In this document: one piece after another, positions 26,451-34,741 of the stretch
How the letters are laid out: every line of letters starts with the position of its first letter
Position numbering within the stretch: position 1 is the stretch's first letter
Assembly: GCF_003574315.2 (NCBI RefSeq)
Contig: NZ_AP025739.1
Coordinates: forward strand, 2,418,001 to 2,482,000
DNA: 64,000 nucleotides
Source: Capsulimonas corticalis
GTDB lineage: Bacteria; Armatimonadota; Armatimonadia; Armatimonadales; Capsulimonadaceae
Reading direction: 5' to 3'
Notes under the pieces: model-generated
Told to the model about the DNA's origin: nothing
What the model saw: the letters and a program-made list of their open reading frames with translations, nothing else
Database searches by the model: none
Translations under genes and position numbers: made by a program

Positions 26451-27617
26451 CTATGCTTGTCTGCTTAAAATCACCGGCAGACAGAGGAGATAGAGCGCTG
26501 CTCCTCCCATCCAGACCAGCCCGGGAAACGTGGCGCGCGATGCGAAATAGACCGTGCTGATCAGCAGCGGTCCGACGATTGAGGCAAGGCTTGTCATGCT
26601 GCTCAGTACTCCCTGTAAGCGTCCCTGATGATCATCTCCCACTTGCCCTGAGAGCAGGGACTGCAAGGACGGCGCGCCAATCCCTCCCAGGCAGAACAGC
26701 GGCAGCAGCAGAAAGGCCATCCAGCCCTGAGTCGCGAGCGCGATCAGCACATACGCCGTGCTGTCCGCGGCGATGCCGATCAGAAGCGCCTTACGCTCAC
26801 CCCAGCGTTCGGCGGCAGAGCCCGAGATAAACGCCTGGACAAGCGTGTGAAATAGTCCAAAGCCGGCCAGCGAAAGGCCGATTGTCAGCGAATTCCAGGC
26901 AAATCTGTCCACGCCATACAGCACCCAGATCGTCCCTCCGACTTCGCCCACAAGCCCGAACACGACATACGCTCCCAGAAGCGGCAGCAGAGCCGGAAAG
27001 GTAAACGCCCAGCGCAGCGGCGTCAGCGGATTGAACGCTCCCGATGCGCCCGCGCCGCTATCGGCCTGCCGGGATTCGCGCAGCACGAACAGCGCCAGCA
27101 ATAGATTGAGACCGTTGAGGCCCGCCGCCGCTAAAAATGGCGCTCGAACCCAGATCTCTCCCAGCAGACCGCCGATCACCGGCCCGGCGATAAAGCCCAA
27201 GCCGAAACATGCCGATAATTGGCCGAAGCGCCTTGTCCGCTGATCTTCGGGCGTAATGTCCGTGACATAAGCCGACGCCACCGCCATGCTTGCGCCCGTA
27301 ATTCCGGAGATCGCTCGACCGAGAAATAATAGCGGCAGAGACGGCGCCAGCGCCATAAACAGATAGTCGATGAATGCGCCCGACAGCGACAGCAGCAGCA
27401 CCGGTCGTCTGCCCACGCGGTCGCTCAAGGCGCCCAGGATCGGCGAGAAGATAAACTGCATCAGCGCATACATGGAGAGAAAAGCCCCAAAGCGCCAGCC
27501 AAGCTGACTTGTATGCCCGACATCACGCAGGAGTCTCGGAATAATCGGCATCGTCAAACCGATCCCCATCGCATCCAGCGTCACCGTCGCCAGCACTGCC
27601 GCCAACGCCTTTTTCAT
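26451..27617 (-). CDS. MFS drug exporter, TetA-like
   Basis: 388 residues from the ATG at 27617; the frame is open further upstream, but that part overlaps the DUF4291 gene and has no family character. Twelve membrane segments are visible. Motif A is SDRVGRRPVLL between helices 2 and 3. The helix-1 sequence TLDAMGIGLTMPIIPRLLRD and the helix-5 sequence GFIAGPVIGGLLG are typical of the TetA/MdtG drug:H+ antiporter branch. The start overlaps the stop of DUF4291 by one base (TGATG), so translation is coupled. Tetracycline as substrate cannot be claimed from sequence; many members export other compounds. Confidence 0.88.
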   Translation of the reverse strand: MKKALAAVLATVTLDAMGIGLTMPIIPRLLRDVGHTSQLGWRFGAFLSMYALMQFIFSPILGALSDRVGRRPVLLLSLSGAFIDYLFMALAPSLPLLFLGRAISGITGASMAVASAYVTDITPEDQRTRRFGQLSACFGLGFIAGPVIGGLLGEIWVRAPFLAAAGLNGLNLLLALFVLRESRQADSGAGASGAFNPLTPLRWAFTFPALLPLLGAYVVFGLVGEVGGTIWVLYGVDRFAWNSLTIGLSLAGFGLFHTLVQAFISGSAAERWGERKALLIGIAADSTAYVLIALATQGWMAFLLLPLFCLGGIGAPSLQSLLSGQVGDDHQGRLQGVLSSMTSLASIVGPLLISTVYFASRATFPGLVWMGGAALYLLCLPVILSRQA

Positions 27618-28264
27618 CACAAAACCCTTTTTCGCACATCGTCCGCGCGCACATCGTAAACGCGCTCCCAAGGCGTCATCAATCGATCCCGCCGCTCGGC
27701 GACCGCGTTTCCGCTTTGCTCGTGGACAAAATCCGTAATATCCTCGATCCCAACGACCCAGTCGTCCACATAACGCGCCAGTGTGTCTCCCCGCAAGCCC
27801 AGCTGCACCGCCCGCCGCTCCAGCTTTTCGCCCATCGGTCCATGGTCTGGATCCCACTGCATCACCACATCCGAATCCCGAGACGCCGTCCGCCACTGCT
27901 CCTCATTCTCGTAAACCCCCTCCACATAAGCCGAGTGCACAGCATGCGCCAGGATCTCCTCAAACCCCTCCCGAGTCAGTCGAATCGCCAGCACCCGCTC
28001 CTGCCTCTCCTTCGTCGCCCACCCACAGCGATACATCATCCAAAGAAAATTCGGCTTGATCCAGGTCATCCGGTCCCGTTTAAACCCGCCGCCCAGCCGT
28101 CCCCGCGCCGCCGCATAACGCGCGATCGACGGCGTGTACGCCTGATAAACAACGATCGAATCCTCGTCGTACTGCGCCATGATATGGCGCCCGGAAGCGG
28201 GCCACGCGCCCGCCTGTTCTCGATAGGGTTTGGTGATTAATGGCATATCGTTCTTTATCGTCAT
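27617..28264 (-). CDS. DUF4291 protein
   Basis: 215 residues without signal or membrane helix. The conserved run AQYDEDSIVVYQAYTPSIA, then MTWIKPNFLWMMYRCGWA and RVLAIRLTREGFEEIL, with VVMQWDPDHGP in the middle and a conserved ending, identifies DUF4291. The family occurs from bacteria to fungi and has no established biochemical role. The gene is the upstream partner of the MFS exporter with a one-base overlap, a pairing that suggests a shared condition of expression rather than a known complex. Confidence 0.88.
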   Translation of the reverse strand: MTIKNDMPLITKPYREQAGAWPASGRHIMAQYDEDSIVVYQAYTPSIARYAAARGRLGGGFKRDRMTWIKPNFLWMMYRCGWATKERQERVLAIRLTREGFEEILAHAVHSAYVEGVYENEEQWRTASRDSDVVMQWDPDHGPMGEKLERRAVQLGLRGDTLARYVDDWVVGIEDITDFVHEQSGNAVAERRDRLMTPWERVYDVRADDVRKRVL

Positions 28265-28432
28265 GCGGCGGGCGATTGCTCAGCGGTGAGGCGTTTCTCG
28301 ATAGTGGCGGGAGTGAATTGTGCTCGGCCAGGTACACTTATTCAAGCGCAAAAGCTTAAGTTTGCGAAGTAGAGCAGGCGAAACCGGCTGCCGGTCACGC
28401 GTCTGGTGATTCATCTCTTAATAGGAACAACC

Positions 28433-28879
28433 ATGGAGCTTCGCGCAATTTTGACGCCGCCACTGTTCTACGAAGATCAGGCTCGGCGTCTGATCGGTCT
28501 CGCGGACGAAATTATCGCTCATCTCAGCGCTGGGAGAAACCCGGACAAACTCATTGAGACGTTCAATGAGCTGTCGGCGGGCAGCTACGGGGAGCGCGAT
28601 TTTCATGGCGTCGCCGAGGGTGAGGGCGTGAGGGAATTCATTCGTGAGGTCCTTACGCCGGGCGCGCCATGGGTGATGGATATCTCCCGCGAAGAATATT
28701 TGGAGATCATACGCCGCATCGCCAGCGCGGATTACGATGATGCTCAGACGCTGTACTGGCTGGACCTGCTGAATCGCAACCTGTCGCACCCCGCGATTTC
28801 TGATGTCATCTTCCGAGAAGGCAATACGACCGAAGAGGCGCTGGATAAGATGCAGACGCACAAGCCGATTGCGCTCTGA
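28433..28879 (+). CDS. Small hypothetical protein
   Basis: 148 residues from the ATG at 28433, preceded by AGGAA at 28423-28427; an in-frame ATG at 28406 lacks such a site. It is acidic and helical, without signal peptide or membrane segment, and has no family I can name. Features are DEIIAHLSAGRNPDKLIETF, then GVREFIREVLTPG, EEYLEIIRRIASADYDDAQ and a C-terminal REGNTTEEALDKMQ. The size, acidity and isolated position resemble small immunity or antitoxin-like proteins, but no toxin is adjacent, so that idea has no direct support. The strong promoter beginning at 28900 belongs to the next gene. Confidence 0.6.
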   Translation: MELRAILTPPLFYEDQARRLIGLADEIIAHLSAGRNPDKLIETFNELSAGSYGERDFHGVAEGEGVREFIREVLTPGAPWVMDISREEYLEIIRRIASADYDDAQTLYWLDLLNRNLSHPAISDVIFREGNTTEEALDKMQTHKPIAL

Positions 28880-28899
28880 AGTTCTTGCGGCGACCATGC

Positions 28900-28928
28900 T
28901 TGACATCTGAACGGTCACATGCTAAACT
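28900..28928 (+). promoter_or_regulatory. Sigma-70 promoter of the PEP-CTERM gene
   Basis: TTGACA at 28900-28905, 17 bp, then TAAACT at 28923-28928. The predicted leader is about 95 bases. Confidence 0.7.
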
Positions 28929-29028
28929 TTTTTGGTTACTGAGGTCAGTAGTATCAACCACGGCGCCAAGCACGACAAATGACGGCTGAACTGTTTGTTG
29001 TAAAACAATCATGCTCCGAAAGGTTTTT

Positions 29029-29688
29029 ATGATGATCCATCCCAAGCGCTTCGGCGCTGCGCTCGCCCTGACGGCGGGCGCGTTTTTGTGCGCCCTTCAT
29101 CCCGCGCACGCCCAAACCACGGTCTTCAGCTCCTTTGGACCGGGAAACACGTTTAATGCGGGCGCCGGCTTTTATGAGTCGGTCAACGACAGTCAAGGCG
29201 CGGAATTTACGGTTTCCACGTCGGGGCAGCTCGCTTCCGTGACGGTCGCCGTCAGTAACATCTCCGGGACGAACGGCGCCCATTTCTATCTTACCGACAG
29301 CGCCGCCAATCTTGGGAATACGGGCGCCGCCCTGGAGAGCTTTACGTTTACCCATTTGACTCCTCTGGGGACGTCCTTTACTCCGCTCGTCAGCCTTTCC
29401 AGCCAGCATCCATTTCTGACCACGGGCCAAACCTATTACCTTTACGAATACGAAACCGGCGATTCCGTGAACGCGTTCGATCTCAATACCGCCGGGGTGA
29501 GCGGAACCTCCTGGAGCAGTATCGATGGGGGCGCTTATACGTCCGGCACAGGGAGCGACTTTCCCGCCTTCAGTGTCCAGATCGCCGCCGCTGCTGTTCC
29601 GGAGCCGTCCACGCTCGCCGTGCTGGCCGTCGCCGGCCTGGGACTCGGACTGCTGATGTTCAAGAGCCGCACGCGCAAGACCGCGTGA
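29029..29688 (+). CDS. PEP-CTERM anchored extracellular protein
   Basis: 219 residues from the ATG at 29029 (29032 is an equally possible start; both follow AAAGG at 29019-29023). The signal peptide ends near PAHAQ. The mature region is a beta-rich domain with many Thr, Ser and Gly residues (FYESVNDSQGAEFTV, VAVSNISGTNGAHFYLTD) similar to the choice-of-anchor type in PEP-CTERM proteins. The C-terminus is a textbook sorting tail: VPEPSTLAVLAVAGLGLGLL, a short FKSRTRK basic cluster and the end. Such tails are cut by an exosortase (not in this window) after export and often accompany exopolysaccharide production. Its own promoter and terminator make it monocistronic. Confidence 0.9.
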   Translation: MMIHPKRFGAALALTAGAFLCALHPAHAQTTVFSSFGPGNTFNAGAGFYESVNDSQGAEFTVSTSGQLASVTVAVSNISGTNGAHFYLTDSAANLGNTGAALESFTFTHLTPLGTSFTPLVSLSSQHPFLTTGQTYYLYEYETGDSVNAFDLNTAGVSGTSWSSIDGGAYTSGTGSDFPAFSVQIAAAAVPEPSTLAVLAVAGLGLGLLMFKSRTRKTA

Positions 29689-29708
29689 CCGCTCGGCGTA
29701 CTGAGATG

Positions 29709-29740
29709 GGGCGCAGGCATCACGCCTGCGCCCATTTTTT
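29709..29740 (+). terminator. Rho-independent terminator of the PEP-CTERM gene
   Basis: A perfect 10-bp stem (GGGCGCAGGC, 29709-29718, with 29724-29733), a 5-base loop and ATTTTTT. Confidence 0.9.
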
Positions 29741-29845
29741 GTCTGGAGCGTGGCTCGAAAACAGGCATACAAGAGCAAGGCGCGATTGCAACAAAGATAC
29801 GCCGCGTGTGTCTCGAACTCGTGAGCGGCGACGGATGCAGGCGCT

Positions 29846-31579
29846 TTAACGCACGAAGTAATGCCAGGTGTATTTCAAATCCAGGCACTGCTTGGGCGTC
29901 ATCTTCACCGTCCAGCTGGCTTTGCCAATTCCATTGAAGTGATTCCACCATTCCTGGCTGCTGATCGGCGGCGCGTCTTCGCTGTCGAGGGTGCTGAGTT
30001 GTTCGACTTTGCCGGGAGCGCTCGCCGTATCCAGCATGCCGAGCACCTGCCTTGTGACCTCCAGGTTGATCTCCTGATTTTCGTAGTTGGTGATGGTCAG
30101 CATGCCGGCGATGTCCACGCGGTCGTAGCTGACGCCCGCCCAGGTCGCGGCGTTGGCTGTGCGCTTGGCTTCCTTGCTGTTTTTGAAGACTTTGACGTTG
30201 ATCGCCGGCGTCAGCGGCAGGTCGGTCGTTCCGCCGATAGCGGCGTAGGACATGAGGCCCTGCGCGATCAGGCGTCCATCGCGCAGCACCAGCGCGGGCG
30301 CGGTGGTGAGCGGCGCGTTGTTGCTGTTGACGAGGCGGATCTTGTGCATGACCGGAGAGGCGTCCACCAGTTTCGGCTCATTATTATTTCCGTAGTTGTT
30401 GAAGCCGTAGTTGCTGTTGAGGTAGGGGCGCACCTCCAGCGGCGGAACGGCGGGGAGATCGAGTGTGTAAACGTCGGAGTAGGGGATGGTGTAATCGCTG
30501 ATCGGGACGACCATGCGCTCGCCCTTTTTCAGCGTGATATGCGAGACGGTGAAGACAAAGAGGTCTTCATTCCCCGCCGCGCCCGTGACGGCGGGACCCG
30601 ACGGCTCCGCCTGGCTTGCGTCTGAGACAGCGCGATAGGCGCTCTGTGAGGCGAGAGCATTGGAGAACGCGTAGCCCATACGCGCGCCGCCGCTTGGACT
30701 GAAGAGGGGCGAGAGCTTGGCGGCGGTATCCTGAAGGGCGATGGGATCGACGCTGCCGGCCATCGCAAAGGTGGGCGCGCCGATGACGAGGTTGACGGTG
30801 ACGTCGTTCAAGTCGATCATCTCGTTCGCGAGCGTCGCTTCCAGCTGGACATGCGCGCGCCCCTTGCCGTCCAGATCGATCTTGTAACTGGGCAGCCACC
30901 GGATACCTTTCTCCAGGTAAACCATGCCGACCTGCGCTTTATCCGCGTGGCCGCCGCTCCAGCTGAGATGCATCGTGAGACTGCGCCGCTCGATGTCGTC
31001 GCTCACTTCCGGATGAAAATCGCCTTTGAACGACACGCTCTGGATCCGATCGATCGGAAACGCCAGCGTTCCTCCGGCGGCCTGCTTCAACAGGACGATC
31101 GACGGCGTTAAGGGCGGGGGAAGAATACGCTCACCGGAGATATTGTCGCTCATCGGCTCTGGCCGTGGGGCGTGGGGGATGCCGATCACGACGGCGTCGA
31201 ACGTGTTATTGCTCGTGTCGGTGATCTGGACGCTCGCGCCGGGGTTGGCGTCGAGCATCTCCCGAATCGTCGTGGCTGTGCGCGCCGTCGTGGCGGGGCG
31301 CTCGCTGGCGACCACCGAAGTCAGCTTGACGTGCGTGTCGCCGGAGTAGGGCCAGAACGTTCCCAGCACCGGGATGGGAAGCTCGTCGAGCGCCACGTTG
31401 CCGGCTACGTCCGTCGCCGCCGATCCCTCGCGCAGCAAAAACGCATGCCCGTCTTTGAAGACGGTGATTTCCCGAACGGGAAGTTTCGTGAGCGGTGTCG
31501 CCTCCGGAGCCGCCGCGAGGCTGGGCGCGCAGAGGACGGCGCAGAGTGTCAGGCATTGCAGGAATGAGTGCTTGATCAT
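29846..31579 (-). CDS. Exported DUF4139-like protein
   Basis: 577 residues from the ATG at 31579, preceded by AGGAGAG; an open frame further upstream is not translated in my reading. A signal peptide (cleavage near LAAAPEA, about residue 24) directs it to the periplasm or surface. The N-terminal part has LPVREITVFKDGHAFLLREG and GTFWPYSG strands, and the middle has YLEKGIRWLPSYKIDL, LEATLANEMIDLNDVTVNLV and IGAPTF, the central strands of DUF4139. The C-terminus has LTITNYENQEINLEVTRQVLG. DUF4139 proteins are large beta-rich proteins of unclear function, some related to mucoidy. It is divergent from a TPR gene with a 200-bp spacer. Confidence 0.75.
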   Translation of the reverse strand: MIKHSFLQCLTLCAVLCAPSLAAAPEATPLTKLPVREITVFKDGHAFLLREGSAATDVAGNVALDELPIPVLGTFWPYSGDTHVKLTSVVASERPATTARTATTIREMLDANPGASVQITDTSNNTFDAVVIGIPHAPRPEPMSDNISGERILPPPLTPSIVLLKQAAGGTLAFPIDRIQSVSFKGDFHPEVSDDIERRSLTMHLSWSGGHADKAQVGMVYLEKGIRWLPSYKIDLDGKGRAHVQLEATLANEMIDLNDVTVNLVIGAPTFAMAGSVDPIALQDTAAKLSPLFSPSGGARMGYAFSNALASQSAYRAVSDASQAEPSGPAVTGAAGNEDLFVFTVSHITLKKGERMVVPISDYTIPYSDVYTLDLPAVPPLEVRPYLNSNYGFNNYGNNNEPKLVDASPVMHKIRLVNSNNAPLTTAPALVLRDGRLIAQGLMSYAAIGGTTDLPLTPAINVKVFKNSKEAKRTANAATWAGVSYDRVDIAGMLTITNYENQEINLEVTRQVLGMLDTASAPGKVEQLSTLDSEDAPPISSQEWWNHFNGIGKASWTVKMTPKQCLDLKYTWHYFVR

Positions 31580-31779
31580 GGGTTTCTCTCCTGAAAATCG
31601 TCTCCGCCGGGGCGTCGGCGAAGACGGCTGTTGGCGTCTCTGACCCTTGCGCCGCTTTGTTCCTTCATGAAACGCCTGCAAGGCCGCGTCCGGCGGGAAA
31701 CATGCTTCTTCGCCGTGTAAGGTATCATCCATATGATATGCGCTTCGGGCGCAGCAACACTGGATTGCTGGAGAGTGTT

Positions 31780-32742
31780 ATGACCATCCGATATTTGCTG
31801 CTTGCAATCTGTCTTGTGCTTGCCCCGGTCTCGATCCGCGCGGATGCGGGCGACGGGTCGCCGCCCGCCAGCGCCCAGGCGGCCGCTGAAGAGAAGTTCC
31901 AGGCCGGAGTCGCGCTTCAAAAGCAGGGAATGTCCTCGCAGGCGATCTCGCTGTTTCAGGACGCCATCACCCTGGCGCCGGATATGGCGGAGGCGCATGC
32001 GAGCCTGGGCCAGGCGCTCGCCGACGCGGGAAGCCCCACCCAGGCCGAAACCGAGCTGCGCACGGCGATCCGCCTGAACCCCGGCGATGGAGAATACCAC
32101 CGCGCGCTCGGCGCCGTTCTTATCGACTCCGGACATCTGCCGGAAGCGATCGATGAGCTCAAGCTGGCCGCCCACGCCCTGCCCAAAGACGGGGCCGCGC
32201 GCGCCGGACTTGGCCGCGCGCTGGCGCGCCAGGGCGATTACGACGGCGCCACGATCCAACTGCGCGAAGCCATCAAACTGGACCCGAAGAACGCCGACGC
32301 CCATTTCGATCTCGGCAACGTCTATAGCGCCCAGGAATACTACGAAGAAGCGATGACGGAGTACCGCGCCGCGCTCAAACTCAAGCCTTCGAATATTATC
32401 ATCCGGGACACCATTGGCAACGTGCTCGCCCTGCAAGGCGAATACCACGAAGCCATCGCCATCCACCGCCAGACCGTCAAAGCCGCGCCCGACTACGCCG
32501 CCGGCCACTACCACCTCGGCAGCACCCTGCTCTGCGTCTGGCGCGTCCAGGAAGCCATCCCCGAACTGCGCGCCGCCCTCCGCCTCGACCCCGACCTCCT
32601 GCGCGCCCGCCTCAATCTCGGCCAGGCGCTCTACTTGCTCGGCAAGAAAAAAGACGCCCGCGCCGAATGGACAACCGTCGCGGCGCAGGGGACGGGACAA
32701 ATTAAAGACCAAGCGGAGACTTTTTTGAAAGAAAAGAAGTAA
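31780..32742 (+). CDS. Exported TPR protein
   Basis: 320 residues from the ATG at 31780, preceded by GGAGAG; the frame upstream is open but has no ribosome binding site. A signal peptide (YLLLAICLVLAPVSIRADAG) sends it to the periplasm. About eight TPR units follow, each with the G-x-Y/A-x3-A-F/Y-A...P pattern, for example KQGMSSQAISLFQDAITLAP, GSPTQAETELRTAIRLNPGD, GDYDGATIQLREAIKLDPKN and GEYHEAIAIHRQTVKAAPDY. It is a scaffold for periplasmic complexes, and no enzyme domain is present. It is followed 52 bases later by the ATPase gene, but the two differ so strongly in base composition that they are unlikely to share history. Confidence 0.85.
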   Translation: MTIRYLLLAICLVLAPVSIRADAGDGSPPASAQAAAEEKFQAGVALQKQGMSSQAISLFQDAITLAPDMAEAHASLGQALADAGSPTQAETELRTAIRLNPGDGEYHRALGAVLIDSGHLPEAIDELKLAAHALPKDGAARAGLGRALARQGDYDGATIQLREAIKLDPKNADAHFDLGNVYSAQEYYEEAMTEYRAALKLKPSNIIIRDTIGNVLALQGEYHEAIAIHRQTVKAAPDYAAGHYHLGSTLLCVWRVQEAIPELRAALRLDPDLLRARLNLGQALYLLGKKKDARAEWTTVAAQGTGQIKDQAETFLKEKK

Positions 32743-32794
32743 AACACGAATTCCGCGATATGATAATGAATATGCATCGCGAGATAACAGCGCC

Positions 32795-33886
32795 ATGAAG
32801 ATACAAATCAAATCGCTACGCGCCGTCAACATCGGCCCGCTCAAAGACGTCACCCTGGACTTCACCGATTCCAGCGGCGCCCCCCGCCAAAACACCCTCC
32901 TTGGCGGCGCCAATGGCAACGGCAAAACCACGGTGCTGGAGTTGATTTTTGGTCTGGCGGAAAGTCTGGATCCAGCTGTGACCTATAAGAACGCTACTCT
33001 TCTAAAACGCGTTCGGGATACAGCTGATCAGTACGCACAGCTTGATTTGGTTATTGACGGCGAGCCGTTTAGTGTGTTTTATGGGGAAAAGCCTTATGAC
33101 GCACAGTTGCCTTTGCAGTATATTGGTGAAGAGACTGAAGGGCATCTTTGGCTAAAAGATAATCCTCATACTCGCTATGGGGATAGTGAGCAAGGAAATA
33201 ACTTAGATAGTCTGAATCGATATTTCTATTTGCGACAAGAAATAGAACGATCCAATAATAAGCTGTTAACATTTGCCCGTGGAGAAAGAACAAAGGCGGC
33301 GGGAGTGTTGAATCTGCCAACATTTCTCTATTTTCCCCATAGTCGCCAACTGATACCGAGCCAAGGCGAAAATGTTCAGCGCGAAGAGACACATTTTGAA
33401 TGGGCTCATCGTTATGAAACGATTGCGACATTTTCAGGATCACTTAGTAGCTATTTAATTTGGCTGGAATATGCGGAGCCGGAAGAGTTTCGTATGGTCG
33501 CAGATTTTCTCAGCGAACAATTTCAAGGGAAGCTCTTTGGGGTTAATCGAAGAGAGTTGAAGGCGATTGTCACTTTGAGTAGCGGCCAAGTCCATAATGT
33601 CGAAGATTTGAGTTCTGGTGAGCAGAATTTACTCATATTACTCTTGGAGCTTCGTCGTCGCCTTTTGCCGGACAGTATTGTGATGATAGACGAAATTGAG
33701 AATAGCCTACACCCTGCATTTCAATACAAGATTGGTTTGGCGTTGAAGAAGTTGCAGGAAGAAATTCCGTTCCAATTGATCGTAACTTCTCATGCGCCCG
33801 CGTTCTTGGAAATCATTGGGGCGGAAAATACGTTATTACTACCTGACCCGCAAATTTATGACACGGATCATCAAGCCGCAGCCTGA
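32795..33886 (+). CDS. RecF/OLD-like AAA ATPase, first gene of a PARIS-like pair
   Basis: 363 residues of an SMC/RecF-type ABC ATPase. Walker A is GGANGNGKTT (37-46, Lys44), the signature is LSSGEQNLL (272-280), Walker B is SIVMIDEIENS (Asp299, catalytic Glu300), and the H-loop is TSHAPAF near residue 330. The N-terminus (IKSLRAVNIGPLKDVTLDF) and the short central insertion match AAA_15/AAA_21 proteins. The next gene encodes a DUF4435/Toprim-like protein and overlaps it by 29 bases, the arrangement of AriA-AriB in PARIS systems, where the ATPase senses a phage trigger and releases the nuclease. Known AriA proteins are somewhat longer. Sequence after about 32960 is visibly AT-richer than the first 150 bases and the flanking genome. 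Confidence 0.85.
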   Translation: MKIQIKSLRAVNIGPLKDVTLDFTDSSGAPRQNTLLGGANGNGKTTVLELIFGLAESLDPAVTYKNATLLKRVRDTADQYAQLDLVIDGEPFSVFYGEKPYDAQLPLQYIGEETEGHLWLKDNPHTRYGDSEQGNNLDSLNRYFYLRQEIERSNNKLLTFARGERTKAAGVLNLPTFLYFPHSRQLIPSQGENVQREETHFEWAHRYETIATFSGSLSSYLIWLEYAEPEEFRMVADFLSEQFQGKLFGVNRRELKAIVTLSSGQVHNVEDLSSGEQNLLILLLELRRRLLPDSIVMIDEIENSLHPAFQYKIGLALKKLQEEIPFQLIVTSHAPAFLEIIGAENTLLLPDPQIYDTDHQAAA

Positions 33887-34682
33887 AACTGCTCCTGACA
33901 TATATGAAACCGGTAACCGGATTGTTGTTCTGGTGGAGGGCAAAGATGATGTTACCGTTTTCAAGAAACTGTTCTTTGATCGTCTCTCGGAAATTGCGTT
34001 CCGGGCAGTCGGCGGTGATAAGAACCTGGAAGGCGAGATCGAACTGCTACGGGGTGAGAAGCTGCCTGGCAAAGTGTTTGGTATTCGAGACCGAGACTTT
34101 CGCAGCGATGAAGAGGTAAAGGCATCTCTGGACGAACCGGATTCGATACTCTTTACGTTGGGTAGATACTGCATCGAGAATTATCTGCTGGAGCCGAGGG
34201 CGGTTTTGCAGGTGCTGGACGATGTATTGAATGAGAGTTGTCCGTGGTCTTCCGTGGAAGAAACCGATGCGTTCTTGTTACAGCTTTGCTCGGAGTTGTG
34301 CCTGATGATGGCGGCGAATTGGGTTTTGCGTGAGGCTGGTCTCTATGCCCGCAGCTTCACCCTTGGCGATCAGGCGAGCGAGAAGGAAGTCATTGTTGAG
34401 CGAACAGCACGGCATCTCGGGAAGTTGAGACCTGAAACTCGGATAGCAATCGAAGAGAAAGAATCGAGTATTTTGGAGCGGCTGCATTCGATCGATACAG
34501 CCTACACGCGCATCAATGGAAAGCATTTGCTGCATCGTCTCCACCTCGGCGCCATGGAAATCGGTTTGGGCGTCCAGAAAACGTCGTTTTTTAACCTGCT
34601 GCTCGCACAGATCAAGCAGCAAAATCTCATCCACGCGGATTTGCGCGAAATTGTCGAGCAAAAAATATTAGCTGGGAGTTGA
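33858..34682 (+). CDS. DUF4435 Toprim-like protein, second gene of a PARIS-like pair
   Basis: 274 residues from the ATG at 33858, inside the end of the ATPase gene; a longer frame opens at 33792 but its extra residues are not protein-like. NRIVVLVEGKDDVTVFKKLF carries the Toprim Glu27, and VFGIRDRDF carries the Asp78-x-Asp80 pair, so the metal-binding core looks intact. The rest, GRYCIENYLLEPRAVLQVL then a long helical tail to LREIVEQKIL, matches DUF4435. In PARIS the AriB Toprim nuclease cleaves host tRNA after release from AriA. Other DUF4435-ATPase pairs are uncharacterised, so naming this ariB would go beyond the evidence. There is no Shine-Dalgarno, consistent with translation coupled to the ATPase gene. 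Confidence 0.82.
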   Translation: MTRIIKPQPETAPDIYETGNRIVVLVEGKDDVTVFKKLFFDRLSEIAFRAVGGDKNLEGEIELLRGEKLPGKVFGIRDRDFRSDEEVKASLDEPDSILFTLGRYCIENYLLEPRAVLQVLDDVLNESCPWSSVEETDAFLLQLCSELCLMMAANWVLREAGLYARSFTLGDQASEKEVIVERTARHLGKLRPETRIAIEEKESSILERLHSIDTAYTRINGKHLLHRLHLGAMEIGLGVQKTSFFNLLLAQIKQQNLIHADLREIVEQKILAGS

Positions 34683-34741
34683 AGGCGGCAAACGTTGCAT
34701 ATGTCAAAGAGTGTATAGAACTCGCTCATTTAGGACTGTGC

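Noticed and set aside
27618-27896. N-terminal extension of the MFS exporter
   Set aside because: The extra 93 codons are Gly/Arg-rich, overlap the DUF4291 gene out of frame and precede a normal first membrane helix with its own ATG.
32795-34682. Naming the pair ariA and ariB
   Set aside because: The domain layout fits PARIS, but other ATPase-DUF4435 pairs exist and family membership needs profile comparison.
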